Source: Periplaneta americana
Lineage: Eukaryota; Arthropoda; Insecta; Blattodea; Blattidae
Reading direction: 5' to 3'
Assembly (NCBI RefSeq): GCF_040183065.1
Contig: NC_091130.1
Coordinates: 129,123,914-129,187,913 of the forward strand
DNA length: 64,000 nucleotides
The notes below the pieces were generated by a model that did not search any database, was not told where the DNA came from, and saw nothing but the letters and a program-made list of their open reading frames with translations. The stretch's first letter is position 1; the number at the start of each line of letters is the position of its first letter. The translations under genes were made by a program, and so were the position numbers. Below are positions 1 to 11,200 of the stretch, one piece after another.

Positions 1-1868
1 TCCTACCACTAAGGACAGTTTTAGTGACTGATATTAACACGGTCCATGAATACAGGTGTGACTAAATTCTAGATTTTCTATGAAACTCTTCAGATTATGA
101 CACTAGGAGCCAAAATACGTAAAAAAAAAAATGCCATCAAGATTGACTGCAGGTAACTGAATGTGCAGATACAGATTTCGCAGATAAGGAGGGATTACTG
201 TATACTAAAAAATTTGACCAGTTTATCATATAGTTAATTTCATTGATAGTTGGTGACATATTTCATTGTCATGGTGTAGATGACCTTCGTGATTTGAATA
301 AATTAGACCATTTATACTACCATATTTGTAACTAGAGGAATTCATGTATTTAAGTCATTCAACATTCTTGGCTTACAGTAATTATATGAATTAGTGTTTT
401 ATATTAAAGTTGTTATGATATGGAAAAGTTTTCGTAACTGACCAGTAGAATCCTGCTAATGGTGGTTGATTTTTCTTTTGAGGGAGAATGGTGTATTACA
501 AAGGATTTGTGTGATCAAAAACTCATGGATGAAATGTATGTGTTAACATAAGTTTAATAAAGTATAATAGTTGTTGATGTTCTAAATGCTCACTATTGTT
601 CCTTTTTTATTTTGTGAGAATATTTTTGTTTCTGACCTTGGATACTTACAATTATATTTTTATGTTATATAGGGCGATTCGCTTTTGAAGCCATTTTGAG
701 TAAAGGAGTTCATATTAATATGGATCCGATTTCGAGAGGTTACAAAACTGTGGCTGTTTTGATCTACAAAATTAAGTATACATTCACAGCTCCAAGCCAC
801 TTTTAAGGCTGATAGCAAGAAACTTTAGATTTTATGTTCACAGCTACGTAATGTACCTAGTGTTATCGTCGTCGAAGTCTATATTTAGAATAGATTTTCA
901 ATTGTACCGTTCTTTGCATTAATACACTTTTACAGTCTTGTGTGAATCGCATCACAGTCTAGTGTATAAATCACAAAGCTGAATACTTAGGGAATATGCA
1001 TCCAATGACAGTTGAACTTTAGTTGCTAGCCACTAGGATCGCTACTATCGCCTCATTACAAACAATGCGAAATAATACTGGCACAGTCTATTGTTCTTAG
1101 TACTCTCAGTTGATGCAAAAAATCACCTCAAGCTTCGTGACTGTATGTACTAGACTGTGGTCTCATGTTGGTAGCATTACTAATATTTGCATAGAGCATA
1201 GCTCCTGTTATCATAATTTCAATACTCTGAGACTTTCTACACAGTTATGACTTATATGAGTAATGTTTGAAGAAGGTGGTAACACAGGAAATCATATTAT
1301 AGCGTGAGTTTCATAGTGATGCGTCATTTTTACCAAATAAATGGACATAGCTCCTTAACTGTTCAAAATGGGACCTATGATCATATGAACATTTTCGCTC
1401 AAAATGGTTTCAAAAACCGTATTATAAAGTTATGTTCTTTCTTCGTGAATAACTCTGTATTTCAAAATATTTTTTTCCTTTATAAAGGAAGGAATTTGTG
1501 TGTGTGTATCTCTCTTAGCACTTTTTCAACGAGTTGACTGATTTTAATGGAACTCGTTAGGAACGTGAACAATGATTACATTCATCTTTGCATTCTGCTC
1601 GAATGTTTTCAGTTACCTACTCATCCCCACTCCAAGTACTGTTGTCATGCATATAATAACTACATCACTGTGACTACTAAAATACAAGAAAATGTATTAG
1701 ACTTGTTGTTCTGCAACTAACTGTTGTCTGTATTCTTCGAAATACACTGAGGCAAATGTTGTACTAAGTAGTTTGATATTTGAAGATCTAATTGAGTGAG
1801 TATCCAACAGCAAGGTTGTTTAACTTAATTACTTCTGTACTAACCATTTGATTTCCTTTCTCATATAG
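1..1868. other. Intronic or intergenic DNA upstream of the first terminal exon
   Basis: AT-rich sequence with no coding exon, repeat or RNA gene that I can recognise. The last 30 bases are a pyrimidine-rich tract ending in the AG acceptor of the next exon. A short open frame at 1304-1537 has no family features and AT-rich composition, so I do not call it. Confidence 0.5.
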
Positions 1869-2215
1869 GAAAATCTTCAAGTTTGGAAGTTATTGAGAGT
1901 TGGAGAACACCACGAGGATTGATTCATTATTATATAATGGAGGAGGAGGAGGAAGATACTGCAAGAAATAGGATTGAAATAGATCCATTGTCAGCAGTTA
2001 CAGTCACAAGTGAATCTACACAGCAGACTACATCGGCAAATCATACGTGTGAGAACTGTGGAAAGAAGTACAAATGGAAAGGTTCCCTAAGGAATCATAT
2101 GCGACTTGAATGTGGGAAAGAGCCACAATTTCATTGTCACATGTGTCCACATAAGACATATCAGAAAGGAAACCTTATAAGACATTTGGCTTTATTTCAT
2201 AAAGTAAATGTATAG
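1869..2215 (+). CDS. lola: lola alternative terminal exon 1 (C2HC+C2H2 finger pair)
   Basis: This is the 3' coding exon of a BTB zinc-finger transcription factor isoform; in lola the common BTB exons are spliced to one of many such exons and the fingers set DNA specificity in the nucleus. The acceptor CTTTCTCATATAG ends at 1868. Two bases complete a split codon, then 114 residues follow to TAG. Residues 26-30 are an acidic EEEEE run. Finger 1 is C60, C63, H76, C81 (C2HC) and finger 2 is C89, C92, H105, H110 (C2H2). The finger frame CENCGKKYKWKGSL resembles the exons at 18-28 kb, but the N-terminal part is unrelated to theirs. There is no in-frame start codon need, because translation enters through the splice. 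It could only be another BTB-ZF locus using the same design; the ECGKEP linker and first C2HC finger favour lola. Confidence 0.88.
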
Positions 2216-2793
2216 GAAGATTTGTGTCCCAGAAACATACTATAAGCAGTTTGGAGCTTTACATTACGAAGAGGTAAAATGTATAGGTCTTAAATTATAA
2301 TGCACCAACATTAATGTTTATCTCATATTTTATTGAATAGCCTATTTAGATAATTTTTTTGTTGCCATATCTCAAGACATTAAATGTATTTGACAAAATG
2401 ACTATAATTATATACAAATGAGTATTACAAAGAAGCAAACATTTTGTTATAATAGAATTTTATCAAATGTCCGGTACCACAGACTCTGTTATTAGTGCAG
2501 ATAGTGAAAAATAGAGAGAGTCGAAAGATGTTGGAAACATGTAGTTTTCAATCTAATGTGCTAACATTTTTAATGTACAATGCCCATTGAGGCTGTACAG
2601 TGGTACAAGCCTCAATGTGATTGGAAAATACTTTGTTGTTAATAACAATAACGAAATGAAACTGAACTGGATCATGTGTCTAGCAGACACACCTGTTTGT
2701 ATCAGCAATCCCAGGATTCTAGTTAGGTAATTAATTGTTGCCAATTTAATGCTTTGTCTGCTAGCTCTAGCAGATTTTATTTACGTATTATTC
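2216..2793. other. 3' UTR and following intron of terminal exon 1
   Basis: No coding feature is seen. I found no close AATAAA after the stop, so the polyadenylation site of this isoform is unclear. Confidence 0.4.
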
Positions 2794-2831
2794 AATAATA
2801 ATAATAATAATAATTATAATAATAATAATAA
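2794..2831. repeat. (AAT)n microsatellite
   Basis: Interrupted AAT triplet array, directly beside the 3' end of a minus-strand repeat at 2832-2960. Confidence 0.9.
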
Positions 2832-2960
2832 TTTACTTACGACTTTTAAAGAATCTGAAGGCCATTGCCGCCCTTACATAAGCCCGTCATCGGTCCTTAT
2901 CCTGTGCAAGATTAATCCAGTCTCTATCATCATATCTTACCTCCCTCAAATCCATTTTAA
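2832..2960 (-). mobile_element. Retroelement 3' end, minus copy of the 47.6 kb repeat
   Basis: Read on the minus strand it encodes MDLREVRYDDRDWINLAQDK followed by an AYVRAAMA-like stretch, then a GTAAGTAAATT-like tail. The same peptide, with few changes, is encoded on the + strand at 47599-47728. The peptide-plus-tail arrangement suggests the 3' coding end of a LINE-like retroelement; the clade is not determined. Confidence 0.6.
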
Positions 2961-2978
2961 TATTATAATTCCATCTAC

Positions 2979-3029
<51 letters not shown>
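2979..3029. repeat. (AAT)n microsatellite
   Basis: About 17 uninterrupted AAT units. It abuts the 3' end of the minus-strand LINE remnant at 3030-3545, so it is probably that element's expanded tail. Confidence 0.92.
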
Positions 3030-3545
3030 CTTTTTCTTCTTCCTGTAACATATTAAGCCTGGTGGCCTGTTACTGTCTCACTCCATTGTTTCAGCGGACG
3101 GTCCAAAGATCTTGTTCCTAAAGGATATTAATTTAGTGCTTTGTGTGGTATCCTTGTTCTGGGCATCCTGAGTGTATGAGATTTCCATTTCTGTTTATAA
3201 TTTTGAATTTTCCCTAAAATTGGGTCAATGTTTAATTTGTTCAAAATATACAAATTTTTCTTCTTGTCTAATCTAGTCTAGCCAGCAGTTCTCCTTAAAA
3301 ACTTCATTTCATTGGCAGTGATTCGGTGTTCATCACATTTACGTACAGTCCAAACTTCACTTCCATACATGAGAACAGGTCTCGCCAAGGTTTAGAAGCT
3401 TTAATTCTTGTATGTTTTTGGACAAGAGAAGAGTTGAAAATGTTATTAATTGTATTCATTGCATAGTTAAAGTAATTAAGTTTTGTAGAAATATCTTTTC
3501 TTGTTCATAGCTCAAATGATAACGTAAATACAGTATTTAAAACAT
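3030..3545 (-). mobile_element. LINE reverse-transcriptase C-terminal remnant (minus)
   Basis: The minus strand encodes LMYGSEVWTVRKCDEHRITA followed by NEMKFLRRTAG, then after frame damage KQKW-type and HTLRMPRTR-type stretches. This is the conserved region after the reverse-transcriptase catalytic core of RTE/Jockey-like LINEs. It is 5' truncated and broken by stops and frameshifts. The 3' end runs into the AAT array at 2979-3029. A similar 3' end, sharing the CAGGCC..GGCC stretch, occurs at 46083-46215. Confidence 0.75.
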
Positions 3546-3624
3546 GAGACCTGTTCTACAGGTTCATTATAAAGCCAAATTTTGCTGCAGAGATGATGAT
3601 AATGACGATGATAATAATATTAAT

Positions 3625-3945
3625 GTCTGTGGCATGACATCCCATGAAGGACCAGGGCCGACAAGTTGGCTGCTGGCCTCACATCCACATGCCTCAGCAG
3701 AGGTGAATATCATCCAGTGGAGGTATCATATGATTGGCACAGTGATTCCCCTCAGGCACCGTAGCTGGTTTTTGTAACTGGATTTTGATATCTATCATAG
3801 CTCCCCAGATTCATCATGATATTGAGTGGGCACCAGTCTCGTGAGAAATTTCATTCCCCATGAAGACTCAAACCAACGTGCATTCCTTCATGCGAGTCCT
3901 AGGCATGATGCCTTAGCCCATGACACTACAGCACAGAGAAAAATG
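3625..3945 (-). mobile_element. tRNA-derived SINE (minus)
   Basis: Near 3850-3937 the minus strand has a tRNA-like head: an A-box-like TGGGCTAAGGCATC and a B-box-like GGTTTGAGTC, separated by about the usual distance. The unrelated body follows to about 3625. It cannot fold as a good tRNA, so I read it as a SINE. Confidence 0.55.
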
Positions 3946-6607
3946 ATGAATTTTGTATTGCAGATATGTAAGGTTTAGCAGTTTAACTTCTCACAGTGGC
4001 AAAGAAACGTTTGTTTTTTTACATTGGTAGCATAGAAATTTAGAGGAATTTCATTCTTGTCTGGCAGTTTGCGAACTTGTATTGGTAACATTAGTAAATT
4101 ACTGTCATCACTTCGTAATTTACCCAGTATAAAATTGTGATTGCAATAACATAAATTCCTCTTTTCAGGATGGACTAGTGTACAGTCTCAGTGATGCATT
4201 ACCATATACATTGAAAATTCAAGCATATTAAATTGAAAACTACATATTTCCAGCAACTTTTTTCTATTTCCACTTTTTGCTAGCTGCATTAATAATGGAG
4301 TTTATCTGTGGTAGAATTTTCAGTGTCTTATTCTATTCTTTAATGAAGATGGTGATCTAAAGTGGTAAAAATTAGACTGACACAGTTGGTAGAAATTAGT
4401 TTTTTTAGTAGGTAAACTTGCTTTTTTTTATATTATGAATATACATTATAAATATATTAGAATGAGAATGGTTTTGGTTTCCCTATAAAATATTGATAAG
4501 TTGGCTGTAGAATATGTATTTGCACACTGTTAAAAGTAACAAGATAGTTTAAAAATTAATGTTCCCAACTTTAGTTACTTTTACATATGACGTGTATGAA
4601 AGTTTATTAAATTCATAAATTGTCGAGTATACCAAAAGATGATATGGTTTGGTGTAGAGTAGTGGTTGTTTTCTTTTTATAAATTCAGCATATTCTTAAT
4701 TTTTAATTTTGTTTCAGGCTTTGATTGAATTTTATTTCCTCTTGCTTCTTTATTTTATTGTATTGCTAATTTTTTTTTTTTTTAGTTAATCCACATGATT
4801 AGGGAGGTCCGCTTTGTATGCCTGTCTAGTGTTGGTCCAAAGATTACACTCCCTTACATGACATTGTATTTTAAGGCGGTATCAAAGGAGGAGTTAAAAC
4901 ATGATATGAGTTGGGTATGACTCTTAGAATTGACGTGAGAGACTACAAATTATGTTACAATCTTTCAAGTTAATATGATTGTAATATTGTTTCCCTTAAA
5001 TTAAAAAAGTTTGTTATTCATGTTTAATATCAATATTTATTTACCTGAAAGGAAAACGCACAACATTGATAACAAAAGAACAATGTAAGAAAATACATAG
5101 GTTTGGCATATAAGAACGCTCATTAATTAATTTCGTTATGGCATAAAGTCTGAGGTCCATAAACTGTAGTTCTGTGTTGCTTAACACAACTCTAGACGTA
5201 TTGCTTTTCAAGTGGATGTAAAAACACTTTCTGTGCTCTCAGCTTGGTACTGGACATGGACTTCATAGAGAATATGAGATTCTATGTAATGCTGACAGCT
5301 ATAGTTGGCTGTAGTTGGGATCAGTAGAATATGATTAAAAATATTGAAGGCCATTTGTAAAATTTATCATCTTAACTGAAGTGTTATGAACATTTCAATC
5401 TTACATTTTCAGGACAATTTTCTATAATTATAATTCTGTAGTGGTATGAGAGCCCATATATAATGTTTCCATTGTGCAGGTATTTTCTTCATCTTTTGTT
5501 GGTAGTCTGAATCTCTTGGGAATAAGATATTCTCATGTAATAATAAGTATAATTTCTTCCTTATTTCTGTGTTCTTTTTTTCTTTCTTCCTCCTATTTTC
5601 GTCCTCACAATCTCCTGTTCCTTCTCCCTTTTTTGTCACCTAACATTCTATAGCCTTTTACATTTATCATCTCTTTATTTCAACTATTTTGAAAAAAAAA
5701 AAAAAGTGTTTGGGTTTAATTTCATGTTTTCTTATTAAGGAAACTGATATGTTAATGAAAGAAATGAGAGTCTGAATAATACTTTGTGGTGTTATCACTG
5801 CATGAAAGAAGTTTTTTTTTTTAAGAAATAATGTGAAAGAGAATAAATACCTCACTATATAATTACATCTCAGGAAAAAAATTTATCTGCATTTGGCTTA
5901 TTTCTGTATAGTGGACATAGATCTTTTATTCACATTGATGAAGAAGAGATTACGTATTGTAGATATATAGTGTGTGTAAATATTTTAACATTTTTATTGA
6001 AATAAGGTTGCAACTTAGTATTTCTGTAGCTCAAAAAGGTGTTTTAGTACTATGTTAAATGACAGTCCATGAGAATTCCTACACTAGTTGGACTTAATCT
6101 AGTACATACTACACAGATTTCCTCTGAATATCTGCTGAGAGGATGAGGGATGAAAGATAGAGTTTGTTTTTTCAAAGCATATGGATCATAATCTTATAAA
6201 TATATATGAAAGATTCTGAAGTTATCGTTGTTCTTGTTGCCATCAAGTAAACTTCGGCACGGTTATATACTAAAATTCACCTCTTGTTAATTATAAGAAG
6301 TGCAAAAAATCGTACAAAATATAGCCGTTACTAGCAAGGAGGATGACAAATGCTTTTTCTTCTTATTGACATACAATAGGAATGTAAATAACTATTCACC
6401 ACTAGCTAATTGCAAGGACGTCTCTCTTTTCATATAATTATGATTTTATGTATTTTGTTCTTTTTTTGTACTTACATGTGATTTACTGTGTGTTCAGGTG
6501 ACATCTATTTATATCCAGTACAAACTTGCATGTGATTTAAATGATTTCTTAATTTTTAGGTTGTATACAGGTTAGGCGTTTATGTAACAAATGTTTTGTG
6601 GGTTTAA
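3946..6607. other. Intron, no recognised feature
   Basis: AT-rich with poly-T runs near 4770, 5690 and 5815. The short open frames at 5409-5639 and 5667-5855 are low-complexity Lys/Phe-rich products of those tracts, not genes. Confidence 0.4.
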
Positions 6608-7405
6608 TACGAGGGTCATTTCATAAATAATGCACAGGTTGGCAGAATTGTGAAGTGAATGACGCAACACCAATGAAAATTACGTCAGTAGTAGTTGAAG
6701 GATTGAGAAAGAAGCACATGTATTCATTTCGTCCATAGCATACTCTGTGTTTAGGTAAGAGAGCTAGAAATGGAGCCTACACGTCTCTTGCATACTGTGA
6801 CGATTGAAGATCAAAGATCGAATCTTTATGTGGCAAAACCTCACAGAAATGAGTGGAGTTTGTGGGGAGCTTATAGTGGGCCGTAATACAGTTTCTTGTT
6901 GGGCTACTCCTTTTCATGTCAGCTTAGATGATGATGCAAGACCAGAAAGGCCGAAAACATAAACACATGTAACTTGTGGCGGAAGCTTTTCAAGAAGATT
7001 GTTGAGCGATGTGTGAGGAACTTTCAGAAGCTACAGGAATTGTCCCTCACTGCTTGACTGCTGAACAGAAGTAGAAACGTATGGACTTTGCAGACTTGGT
7101 GACAGGACCATCACGAAAAGAGTAGCCCAATGAGAAACTGTATTACATTCCACTGTGAGTTCACCACCAACTTCACTTGAAGCACTGTGGAAGTATGGGT
7201 TTCTGTGAGGGTGTTTTACCACATAAAGATTTGATCTTTGGTCTTCAGTTGTCACAGTACCCGAGACACGTGTAGGCTCCATTTCTGGCTCTCGTTACCT
7301 AAAATCAGAGTATGCTATGGACGAAACGAACACACACGCTTCTTCCTCAATCCTTCAACTGCAACTGACGTAATTTTCATTGGTGTTGTGTCATCCTCTC
7401 AGTTC
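6608..7405. mobile_element. Palindromic (fold-back) mariner-like element
   Basis: The left arm starts TACGAGGGTCATTTCATAAA. The right arm, read on the minus strand, repeats the left arm's inner sequence through about 400 bp: matching blocks include the GGAGCCTACACG/CGTGTAGGCTCC pair at 6773 and 7269 and the GGGCTACTC/GAGTAGCCC pair near 6900 and 7120. Between them the + strand encodes DDDARPERPKT and, after a shift, CEELSEATGIVPH, resembling the DNA-binding part of mariner transposases. Stops and shifts are present, so it is dead. Confidence 0.7.
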
Positions 7406-8347
7406 TGTCAACATGTTTCGGAGTATGTATATTTGAAGTACGGTATATTTCGTATATATCCATTTAATTCAATATTCTGTTCGATTTCTTTCACAGTTGA
7501 CATGTACATTTTGTTTCTTATGTCTGTGGAAATTATATGTGATTTATTTGTTGATACAATGGTTGCAAAATAGTTTGCAACAAATTGTCGAAAAATAGTA
7601 ATAGACGAATTGATAGTATAATGTATATGGCTTAATACACAGAATTACATTCTGTGTAAAAACATTGAAAAAGCGAAATGTAAGCTATGTTAGATATAGG
7701 CATTGTGTGTAGATTATTGATAGTAGTTGATCTTTCATGTATTGTAGTATTTTGAAATGAAGATCTTCCTTTTAATTGTAAATAATGAGAGAAGTGCAAC
7801 TTGAATATGTAGGTCTGTACTAATTTTCCAGAACAGTTCATATTCCAATGGCATTATCATGTTACACAATGACTCGTGAATGTATATACTATATACATTA
7901 CATTACAAAGATAATATAGTAGTATTATATAAAATAATTTTTACTCATTAAGTTATCTTTACATGTCTACCAATTCAGGGAATGTAGATGTTTTAATGTT
8001 GCAGGATGGGTGCCATTTTAAATAGTTATTACGTTTAGTACATCATCATCTTCATCATCACTAGAAGTATATAAGATCCCATCATAAGATTGGAAACTTG
8101 CAGAACCAGCGTCTGGAAGTAGACAATGAGAAGAAGAAAATTTATGAATCAAAATCTGACTTCTTTAAAAATTATCATCATCTGAAGACAACTGAATTTA
8201 TGGGCTTTTCATTGAAAATCAAGGAACTATAACAACATAATTTTTTAAATTGTTATGAACAAATTAATTTACCAAGAACAATCTATAAAGAAATTGCCCT
8301 TATGACCATTCAATCATCTATTCAGATTTTGAAATATCATTTATATA
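7406..8347. other. Intron, no recognised feature
   Basis: AT-rich sequence with no coding or repeat signal that I could identify. Confidence 0.4.
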
Positions 8348-9820
8348 TTAGTTTGGTGCATAATTTCGTAGCGATTTTCATAAGTTTATTAAACACATCA
8401 GATACACATAAGAGAGAAGTTAATCATCAACAATATATTCTCCTTCACTATTTACAACAGCCTGCCAAATCTGGAGTAATTTTTCGATTCCACTCCTGTA
8501 GAAATTGCGTGCATTTTCATCTGGAAAGGAAGTTCCTTGAAAGTTGTTTGATAGAGAGCGGAAAAGGTGAAAATCTGAGGGTGCAAGATCAAGAGAATAA
8601 GGTGGGTGTGGAATGACATCCCAACCCAACTTCTGGATAGTGTATTGTGTCAGGTTAACAGAGTGAGTGCAGACTGGCGTTATCATGGAGTAGCATCATT
8701 TCACGCAGTCTTGTTGGTCGTTTTTTTTTTTTTGGATTGCATGTGCAAAACGTCTCAGTTGGTGGCAATAAATATCGGCAGTGATGGTTACACCTCAGGG
8801 AAACAATTCTTAGTACAGCACACCCTCACAGTTCCACCAGATGCATAACATTATCTTTTGTGACTGTGCGCTGGCCTTTGCACAAGGAGTTGCTTTTTTG
8901 TTCGGGCTCAACCATTCCTTTTTTTTTTTTCCTTATGTTAGCATAAAGACACCATTTCTCGTCACCAGTAACGATATTGGATAGAAATGTTCGAAGTAAT
9001 TCACAAGCCAATTGATGACGAGCAAGCAAAGATGCACATATGGCCACCCACTGATTTTTGTAGTTTTGGTTTAGAGCATGTGGTACCCATACATCTGATT
9101 TTTGAACCTTGTCCATTGAATGCAGTGTTGCATGATGTTGGAATGGTCACAGTTCATCACATTTGCCAGATCTTGGATACACTGACGTGGATTATTGTGG
9201 ATTAATGTATTTAAACCCCGAAGGTCTTCCTGAACGTGGAGTGTCATTAATGCCAAAATGACCCTCCTTGAAATGAGAAAACCATTTTCTTGCCGTGCTC
9301 TCTCCGATAGCATTGTCCCCATACACGGTGCAAATGTTTCTGGCCACCTCTGCTGCTTCGCCCTTTTATTGAACTCCAAAGAAGAATATGTCGGAAATGT
9401 TCCACTTTCTCCACTTGACACTCCATTTTCTAGCATCCATGGCTTCACTCACTTTCTGCAAAAATGAAAACTTCAATATGTAAACTCAAGCACAATAATT
9501 GAACTTCAAAAAAACAAAAATGTTGTTGTTGTTGCTTTCTAATGCCAGGCGTTTGACAGTAAAGTCATTTGACCTCTTGCACTCCAATATTTTTCAAAGA
9601 TATTATCATGGTCAGCCACTGAAGCACAGATTTTGAGGTGTTCCGAATCCATTTCTTGGTTTGAGTTGCACAATGGGCAGTTAGGGGACTGATATATTCC
9701 AATTCTATGCAGATGTTTGGCCAAACAATCATGGCCAAATGTCAATTGATAAATAAGCGCATAGCAACCGGAGTACCAATATGCGAAACAAAAATGCTAC
9801 AAACTTATGCACCAACCCAA
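8348..9820 (-). mobile_element. mariner transposon with degraded transposase (minus)
   Basis: TIRs match: TTAGTTTGGTGCATAAT at 8348 and, on the minus strand, TTGGGTTGGTGCATAAG ending at 9820. Each is flanked by TA, the mariner target. The transposase runs on the minus strand from about 9448 to 8420. Visible parts, in order, are an N-terminal MDARKW-like start, an HTH/linker FSHFKEGHFGINDTPRSGRP, VTGDEKWC with the first catalytic Asp, HDNARLHSV with the second, and YSLDLAPSDFHLF with the third, ending in NSEGEYIVDD. Several frameshifts and stops, plus a LINE fragment inserted at 9523-9785 outside the coding part, make it inactive. DNA cut-and-paste was its job. Confidence 0.9.
9512..9796 (-). 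mobile_element. 5'-truncated LINE nested in mariner, with 11-bp TSD
   Basis: The insert 9523-9785 is flanked by the direct repeat AAACAAAAATG at 9512-9522 and 9786-9796. The minus strand encodes HLHRIGIYQSPNCPLCNSNQ followed by EHLKIC, a Cys/His cluster like the end of R1/I-type LINE ORF2, and it stops just before a (CAA)n tail. The TSD and tail show target-primed insertion. The insertion lies in the mariner 5' flank and is therefore younger than the mariner. Confidence 0.87.
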
Positions 9821-9989
9821 TAACTGCAAATAATATCAATTATTTATATTTATTCTAAATTTATGTTTTTGTTCGTGTTTTATTGTTTATAATTATCACT
9901 TTTTGTTAGATATACTTTGTCACGCTTGGCAGGTCACTCTGGACCCTGTTGTATGATTTTACTAATATTATTGGATTATGATAGTAAAA

Positions 9990-11200
9990 TAGAAGCAATC
10001 AATACAGCCCTGAAACAGCTGTTTCATTACATAGATAAATTTAACAAAATGGTTATACTTAGTGATTGTAAATCTGGGTTCCAAGGACTATCATCAAGTC
10101 CTTCAGAAAACACTTCTGATTGCTTCAATGCAGTTATAGGAGCAGGAAGAAACCCGAAATTGGATTTGATATATGAAAGTTGGCCTGAAATATCGGAATG
10201 AGACATTAATTCTTGGGCTAATCTAATTGAAGTGGCTTCCCTGCTATCAAACGAATCAGTGATGTTTTTCACAACCTTGAAGTTCTGGCAGTAATAATTG
10301 CAGTCATCAATCCAGGATCCCCATCTTGTCAAAATGGGAGAATGCGGCAAGGAAATGTCTGGGGCTTTCAAGAAGACCTTTTTGACACACCCAATTAATT
10401 TATAAACCTCACTAAATTGACTACAAATCTCTTCTGCAACTCCGTGTAAGGCATGAGCCAAACAAGTCACATGCACCATTTTACTGTATAATGCTTTGAG
10501 TGAATCACCATATAAGGCGCAGCATTCGTTACAAAGAGCAGTACATTGTCATACTGAACCCCTTCGGCCCATATGACACCCATAGACCTGTCGAACAGTT
10601 TATAATGGTGCAAAAATTGGCTATTTCTAAATGTTCACAGTTCATTAGAAAATTTCACCTGGACCATCTTCTTCCAAAGTTTCCACAATAATATGTCCAA
10701 TGTATCTTCCCATAGAATCTGGTTTCATCAATTGAAACCCATATTTTTTTGTTTGCAACCCATAATCTGATCTGTTGCATAGTTTTTTCGTAGCTTCGGC
10801 TGATGTCCTTTCTTATCATGCAAGAAATGGGAAGAGATTTGCTTGTGTGTTTTTCTAAGAATTCACGAAGTTTTAGATGATCCAGTTTAGGGGAATGTCG
10901 ACACAAAGGAAGGCTGTCTAAAGTTCTTCAGAGAATGGTGAATAAGATTGGCAGGATTCCCCTAGGAGCATTTGCTGTAGTGTTTTTCCATTTTCAATTC
11001 ATTGTGCACCATGTTTGTGTTTTTCTGTTCTCACATGCTGTTCAACGTTAAATGTTTTCTCCGCAGTTACTCTTATGTCTCACAGTTTACAATACAGTAT
11101 TCCCATCACTCGAAAACACTTTCTCACCATATTGAGACACTAGCTGTTTTAATTTTACTTGAATACTTTGCTTCGCTTTTGGCATTTTTCCTGAACTATA
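9990..11200 (-). pseudogene. hAT-like transposase relic (BED/DUF659 type, minus)
   Basis: In minus-strand order: a BED-finger-like VEQHVRTEKHKHGAQ near 11060, LDHLKLREFLEKHTSKSLPI and WVSIDET around 10720-10880, MVHVTCLAHALHGVAEEICS at about 10479, and ILTRWGSWIDDCNYYCQNF at about 10300, ending near 10027. This is the order found in hAT-related proteins annotated with DUF659, in which TRWGSW is a hallmark. Several frameshifts separate the blocks and I could not place the TIRs, so the ends are approximate. Confidence 0.7.
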
